DNA from: Entonaema liquescens
Taxonomy: Eukaryota; Ascomycota; Sordariomycetes; Xylariales; Xylariaceae
Direction: 5' to 3'
Assembly: GCA_902805475.1 (NCBI GenBank)
Contig: CADCSX010000012.1
Coordinates: forward strand, 1,240,001-1,304,000
Length of the DNA stretch: 64,000 nucleotides
The number at the start of each line of letters is the position of its first letter. Position 1 is the stretch's first letter. Positions 58,570-64,000 of this stretch are shown one piece after another. Below the pieces are notes generated by a model, which saw only the letters and a list, made by a program, of their open reading frames with translations, did not search any database and had not been told where the DNA came from. The translations under genes and the position numbers were made by a program.

Positions 58570-60596
58570 TTAGTTAAGCAATAACCGCCATAACGCATCC
58601 TTGTCCACGAAATCATGGTGAATGATATTGACCAGCCACGAGTCCGCCTTGGCCTTTTCCAGCAACTTTTCGGTTTCCGACCCTTTCCCGTAGATCTGCG
58701 CCCACTCGCCGAAGATGCCAAACGCCTCCTCGCTCCACGCTCTGAAGCTGACTTCCTCTATGATGGTGGGCGTGATGATCTCCTTGCCGGGGAACACGCC
58801 CCACGTGACGGCGTTGGTGCTCGACTCCTTGACTTCGCCGGCCAAGCCGCCCGTCAGGTCCGACGAGACGAAATCGCCCGCGGCGTTGGCCGCGTAGAAG
58901 CATACCGTGTCCTGGACCTCGGAGCTCTGGAGCTTTTCGAGCAGGACTTTCCACTCCGCGGACGGGATGAAGAACTCGACGAAGGCCTTTTGGAATACGA
59001 AGCCTTGCTGCGGACCCCAGCCGAAGACCGGATCGGAGGAGCGCAGGCCGTTGACGGCGGGCTGCGAGGCGACGGTCCACCAGCCCTTTCGATTAAGCTG
59101 GATGAGCTGGTCGGCGATCATCTGCGTCTCCTCGTTGAATTCCTCCTCGCTCCATGGGATGGCCGAGAGCTCCTTTTCAGATGTCGCACAAACAGGTCGT
59201 TGATATCTTCCCGTTTAGTCGGGTAGCCCCAAAGACTGACGGCCTGTGCGTGGGACACGTGCAGGCTAGGCCCGTATCCGTCTATTTCACCGTAGGCGGG
59301 CGATCTGGCATCACCCCATCGACCGTTGGGGAAGTCATCCCACGTAGCTTCTCGGCCGAGGACGCCCTCGCCTTCTGAGATCGCCAGGGTATTAGCTCGG
59401 CTATTGATAGGGTCCGCCGGTATACTGGCTTCAGCCGAGGTAGCTTCGTATTCGGGATGCGAGACCGGCCGTCCGGAGACGATGATGCGGTTGCGGGTTT
59501 CCGAACTGACGTTCGATTGTCTTCGACTTCGGGAGTTCTCCCTAGTCTGTGGGAGGGCTTCATGATCCAGGGATCCATTGACCTGGAGAGTCGGGATCTT
59601 GGATGTGATATCTTCGATTGCTTCTTCCTCGATAGGAGTGGTAAGAGGTATGAGATCCGTCCTTTCAATAATGAAGGATACGGCCTTTTCGAGATTTAAA
59701 GTATAGAAGTGGAACCCTCTAGGTCCGGGCGTCCTACTTTTGATCTCCTTGACTCTTTCAACAATCTCACATAAGATATCCATACCAACGCTCTTGACCT
59801 TCTCATCATCCATCTTTACAGCATCTAACCGAGACATAATCGCATCTGGTATCTTGGCGTGACTGAGCTTCGTCGTCCTCTTGATCATCTGGTAGCTCTG
59901 GATGGGCATTAACCCAGGAATGATGGGGATCGTCTTGAACGCGCCGCTGGGGTGGTCTCGTAGGGTCCGTTCAAAAGTTTCATAAGCATCCGCGTCGAAG
60001 AATAATTGCGTCATGAGGAAGTCAGCTCCGGCAAGCGTCTTTTCAACTAGATAAGGAAGATCATGTTCTAGACTTTGGCCCTGAGGATGGCTCTCATCGG
60101 CATGGCCTTCTGGGTATGCGGCGACACCAATGCAGAAATAGTCGCCATGAGTCTTCTTTATATACCGCACCAAATCAATAGCCCATGTAAAAGTTTCATC
60201 TATAGCGTCCTCGGGGCTCTCGTTTGGGTCTTGATATTCCGCAGCTCTTGGAGGGTCACCTCTCAAGGCTAGGATGTTCCTAATACCCAACGCTTTCGCA
60301 TCTTCTAACGCCCTGTCGATTAACTTCCGGCTCATGTTCGTACATGTTAAATGTAGGCATGTTGTCAAGTTCAACTCCCTCTGGCATATCTCAGCCAGCT
60401 CGAGCGACTTTGTGGCAGTAGATCCTCCAGCACCCCATGTTACATTTACGAATAGAGGTCGCAGAGCTCGTGCCATTCGATCGAGACGGTCGCGTAGGTT
60501 GGAAAACCCCATAGCGGTCTTCGGAGGAAAGAACTCGAGCGAGAAGTAATTCGAGTCTGCCGGCAAAGCCGCTATCTTGTCTGTAATCTTTTCCAT
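58570..60596 (-). CDS. MET12: Methylenetetrahydrofolate reductase (MET12 type), with one frame break
   Basis: The enzyme reduces 5,10-methylene-THF to 5-methyl-THF for methionine synthesis. It is a single exon. The FAD-binding catalytic domain shows NYFSLEFFPPKTAMGF, FVNVTWGAGGSTATKS, LHLTCTNM, NILALRGDPPR, GVAAYPEGHADES and GFHFYTLNLEKA. The regulatory C-terminal domain starts near ATWDDFPNGRWGDARSPAYG. The frame breaks at 59174-59177: after NDLFVRHLK the reading must shift by one base to continue as KELSAIPWSEEEF, and the break sits in a run of four A (minus strand). Unrepaired, the protein stops at 59118 after 492 residues and lacks most of the regulatory domain. With one more base the product is about 675 aa. 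Segments such as SLEFFPPKT and WGAGGSTA match Met12 better than Met13. Confidence 0.93.
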
Positions 60597-61582
60597 TTTG
60601 AATAGTCCCGCTTGGCACGACTCGTTTCAAATGGCAAAGGAGTTCTGAAGCTGGAATATAGGAGTATGTCTAAGTAGGTAACCTCTTCTTTTGTATTATA
60701 GCCCTCAGTACTCAACCGAATTGAACTGATGGTCGACACCGAAAGGAAGTCGAAAATACGCAGAGGGATTGGCCTAATAAAGGCCGGATTGGCACAAACG
60801 TAATCCAGTCGATAGATATGGACGGCAGCGCTATAAGTAGTAGTAGTGTAGTGTTACCAATTCAATACCAAGACCATGTACTACTATATATGATTCCAAA
60901 ATACCGCAGTCGATGTATAATGTGGGTCTTCATACAATTGTTTGACTTTTCGTGAACGATAGGTATATTCGCCTCTGTTATTTTACCTATGTAGGTGACT
61001 TTCTTTTGTGGAAATTTTACTTTGTAGAGGTTCCGGTCGGCGAGGTCTGACATCGTTGTGGGGTACCTTGCATAGAACCCCGCATTACAGGACAAGGTAG
61101 GTACATACTGGCATACCCAAGGTATGGTTGTTACCAAAACTTCTTCTCTATTACCTAATAAAGCCAAAGAAAGGAAGGTGACGGAAGGTCGGTTACCCTT
61201 AACTGCTTAGGTAAACTTATACACTTCCATGTTTGGATTGCTCTGGACCCCTGAATCGCTTCTCGGAATTATTCCTAAAGCTCACTAGGCTATCTGCATC
61301 CTTATCGAATGTCTAATCCATCCATATGCCAATTCACTCAATCGTAGGGCGTCTGCTATTATAATGCAATCCGAAGGCGCAATCACACCTACTTAAAAGA
61401 TAAGAACCGTAGAGAACGCCACTTTAATCCTTACACACATTATGTAGACACCCGTATTAATCATTTTATCATTTTATCATCTTAATCCATCTTCGGAATC
61501 GTACATATTTTTTCACCTTTAGAGCGTTACACAATTACAGTATAGAAAGCAGCGAGCCGTGTGGCTTGAATACACAGGCGCT
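60597..61582. promoter_or_regulatory. Divergent promoter region between MTHFR and the aminotransferase gene
   Basis: 986 bp between divergent start codons of two amino-acid metabolism genes. A 101-codon frame at 60862-61167 (minus) has no motif. AT-rich DNA with repeated ATTTTATC near 61464-61480. Confidence 0.5.
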
Positions 61583-63612
61583 ATGGAAGCATCTAATAAT
61601 GGTATCGCCGACGTGGCGCGACCGTTACCGAAAGACATGTCTCATCACTACTCCGATGTGACGAAGGCCAGAGCCCCAAGTAGAATGAAGGAATTCTATA
61701 AATACTTCCAAATACCGAATATCGGACAACTCGCGGGTGGTACGAAACACCTATCGTCTTACCTTATCAATGTCTGTGTCGATCTCTAACATTAATATTG
61801 AACTCAATTACAGGTCTTCCTAGCGCCGGCCTCTTCCCGTTCGATACCTTAGAAGCCCAGACCGCAAGACCGGATCGATGGACCCCAACGCCAAACTATC
61901 CGGACCCCGATGATACCCTATCCTCTCGACTGGCCGCGACATCTATCTCAAACCAGGCCGTAGCCTCTCACGTCGTCGTACCTCACGATGCCCCGACCTC
62001 AGACCCGAGGAAAAAGATAGATCTCGCTACCGCCCTACAATACGGTCAAGCTGATGGATATCCACCGCTACTTTCCTTCGTCCGCGAATTCACGCGGGAT
62101 TACTTACATCCAAATGTGCCTTATAGGGGCGGACCGGAAGTTATCTTCACAGTCGGTTCAACAGACGGTATGTCGAAGGCATTGGAGGTATTCAGCAACA
62201 TCTGGGTAGAAGGGAAGAATGATATTCGAGAACGACCGGGCTTACTGTGCGAGGTTTTTATGTACGCCAATGTACTCACCCAGGCACAACCCCGCGGAAT
62301 TCAACCCGTACCTATCGAAATGGATGATGGTGGTATGTTGCCGTTTGGTCCCGGCAGTTTGGATGACACCCTTGCCAACTGGGATCATAGCAAGGGGAAA
62401 CGGCCACATTTGTTGTATACAGTAACGTGAGTTTAACCCTATCAAATAGTTCAGTCGTGGATGCGAAATTCTGCGATATGGACATGCTTTGGAAGATGAG
62501 CATCATACTAAACAAATATCTACAGAATGGGCCATAACCCAACGAGCGGCGTCTTATCCCTCGAGAGAAGGAAGGAATTGTACTCGGTCTGCAGCAAATA
62601 CGACGTCATTATTATCGAGGACGACCCCTATTGGTACCTTCAGTACCCTTCAGCGGCGGTCGAGGAGGCAAAAGCAAGGAATTTACCGGTCCCAGAACCC
62701 AAAGTAGCGAATACGCTCGAAAAGAAATCCGGATACGAATACTTGGATTCTCTTGCGCCATCATTCCTTAGCATCGATGTGGATGGGCGCGTCGTGAGAT
62801 TGGATACTTTCTCCAAGACTGTGGCTCCAGGATGTCGAATGGGATGGATTACTTCGAGCCCGTCGATCTGTGAGCGCGTTCTTCGTGTTAGCGAGACAGG
62901 CACACAACAGCCCTCCGGTTTTGTCCAAGTTGTTGTCGCCGAGACTCTCATAGGACCACAACCCGAGGCTTCGGCAGCATTCGCAGCTCGATCACCAAAG
63001 GATCGGGCTACCTTCACCGGCTGGAAGATGGATGGCTGGGTGCGATGGCTCGCTGGTTTGCGAGGCCAGTATGAAAGGCGCATGAACCGAATGTGCAGGA
63101 TCCTCGAAGAGCACGCCTACCAGCTGAAGCAGTCAACGCCAATGCGCGGATCGGATTCCGACTGGGGTGTCATCACCAAAACTCAGCTCTACGACTTCCA
63201 ATGGCCCCGCGGCGGCATGTTCCTCTGGCTACACATGCGCTTCGAAACGCACCCCCTCTGGAAAGCCGCCGGGTCCCGCGGTAACGTCATCAATGGCACC
63301 GCGCTATCCACCGCGCTCATGGTCTTCCTCACGCGCAAGCCGTACCTGGTCCTCATCAGCCCGGGCCTCATGTTCAGCGCGACCGATAAGATCCGCAACG
63401 AGCGCGGATGGGCGCATTACCGCTTATGTTTCGCAGCCGAGTCCGAGGAGAATATCGATAAGTGCTCGCTACGTTTCGGTGAGGGCGTGCAGAAGTTCTG
63501 GCGTATCAAGAATGTTAAGGAGCTTGAGGCGCTGCTGGACGATGTAGATGCCGCGCAGACGCAGGATGATGATGTGGGTCTGGTGAATTTGGGAAGTTGG
63601 ATGGGGTGCTAA
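61583..63612 (+). CDS. PLP-dependent aminotransferase, class I/II (ARO8-like aromatic/aminoadipate aminotransferase)
   Basis: Aro8-type enzymes transaminate aromatic amino acids and 2-aminoadipate with 2-oxoglutarate. Exons are 61583-61739, 61814-62426 and 62526-63612, giving 618 aa, rather long for the family (yeast Aro8 is 500). Motifs are ISLAGGLP-like IGQLAGGLPSAGLFPF at the start, LQYGQADGYPPLLSFVREF (the YG.. substrate loop), FTVGSTDGMSKALE, TMGHNPTSGVLS (the N-P cofactor motif) and IIIEDDPYWYLQY (aspartate for the pyridine nitrogen). The Schiff-base lysine is Lys354 in RLDTFSKTVAPGCRMGW, and the C-terminal GGMFLWLHM block follows. Extra length comes from insertions around residues 300-325 and the C-terminal Asp-rich tail. 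The start at 61583 is the first ATG. It could also serve kynurenine or lysine pathways; LYS9 in the same window is a loose thematic link only. Confidence 0.92.
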
Positions 63613-64000
63613 GTGTTGGGATTTCGCACAGATATATTGCGATATCTTACATATTACGTACTTGACGGCCTGAGTGAACCGGGCAGTATGAAATATATGC
63701 GCTCATGAGGTCGTACTATAGACATACGTACCTATCATTTAGGTTAAGGTATATATTTATTCCTTGGATAGAACAAATTTCAATATAGAACGAAAACAGC
63801 GTTTAAATTCATTTTATTATAATCGATCGCCTTACAAGCGTCAAGTTTAGATGGTATGAATAGGACTACTTTGGTTGCATTCACATGAGTCGATATGCTA
63901 TGAGTACCAGGTAACGTCCAATAGCAAATACAACGTGGGGAACATTTAGCTATAGTTATACTAGGGCCTAATAGAAGAATGGGCATAGTTACATCACGTG
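63613..64000. other. 3' flank of the aminotransferase gene to window end
   Basis: 388 bp with no supported gene. A 68-codon minus-strand frame at 63780-63986 has no features. Confidence 0.5.

Noticed and set aside
58613..59226. 155- and 203-codon frames over the MTHFR C-terminal domain
   Set aside because: Shadow translations of a GC-rich coding region whose real frame matches the MTHFR regulatory domain.
58570..63612. Secondary-metabolite cluster
   Set aside because: MTHFR, aminotransferase, MFS and Zn2Cys6 genes are scattered among housekeeping genes, with no synthase, synthetase or tailoring oxidase.

Overview
The window is nuclear DNA from a filamentous ascomycete (Pezizomycotina, most likely a sordariomycete). 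This rests on many short GT-AG introns (about 50 to 210 nt) with CTAAC/CTAAT-like branch sites, proteins typical of that class, a Zn2Cys6 regulator, an intron-bearing tRNA, and intergenic DNA full of TACCTA/GTATGTA microsatellites. A xylarialean origin is a guess. I see no transposon, CRISPR array, prophage or secondary-metabolite cluster. Eighteen protein-coding genes and one tRNA gene are supported; exon boundaries were fitted by hand and reading phase was checked across every junction.

1-28.6 kb is gene-dense. In order: LYS9 saccharopine reductase (+), LAS1 rRNA-processing nuclease (+), glyoxalase II (+), an MFS transporter (-), HID1-family trafficking protein (-), an epoxide-hydrolase-like protein lacking its catalytic residues (-), a small mitochondrial membrane protein (-), tRNA-Gly(CCC) (+), GET4 (+), an unknown 161-aa protein (-), RAI1/DXO decapping nuclease with an 8-nt exon (+), an EHT1/YheT-type alpha/beta hydrolase (-) and the MAU2/SCC4 cohesin loader (+).

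28.6-47.8 kb is a gene desert of about 17.5 kb, broken only by a Zn2Cys6 transcription factor (-) at 34.5-36.2 kb. The factor has about 5.9 kb of empty DNA downstream and about 11.6 kb upstream. This DNA holds simple repeats, a tRNA-like relic and a 16-bp palindrome around ACGCGT.

47.8-64 kb is gene-dense again: ADE6 FGAM synthase (-), a PQ-loop membrane protein (+), a nuclear protein with a fungal Myb-like domain (+), MET12-type methylenetetrahydrofolate reductase (-) and an ARO8-type aminotransferase (+).

The genes do not form one pathway. They are mostly housekeeping functions: lysine, purine, folate/methionine and aromatic amino-acid metabolism, rRNA and mRNA quality control, tail-anchored protein insertion, Golgi traffic and cohesin loading. 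The most notable signals are single-base frame breaks in two conserved enzymes (ADE6 and MET12), probably assembly errors but worth checking; a pseudo-epoxide hydrolase whose 3' end is a duplicated segment with a shifted frame; and the isolated transcription factor in its desert. I found no convincing new multi-gene system.
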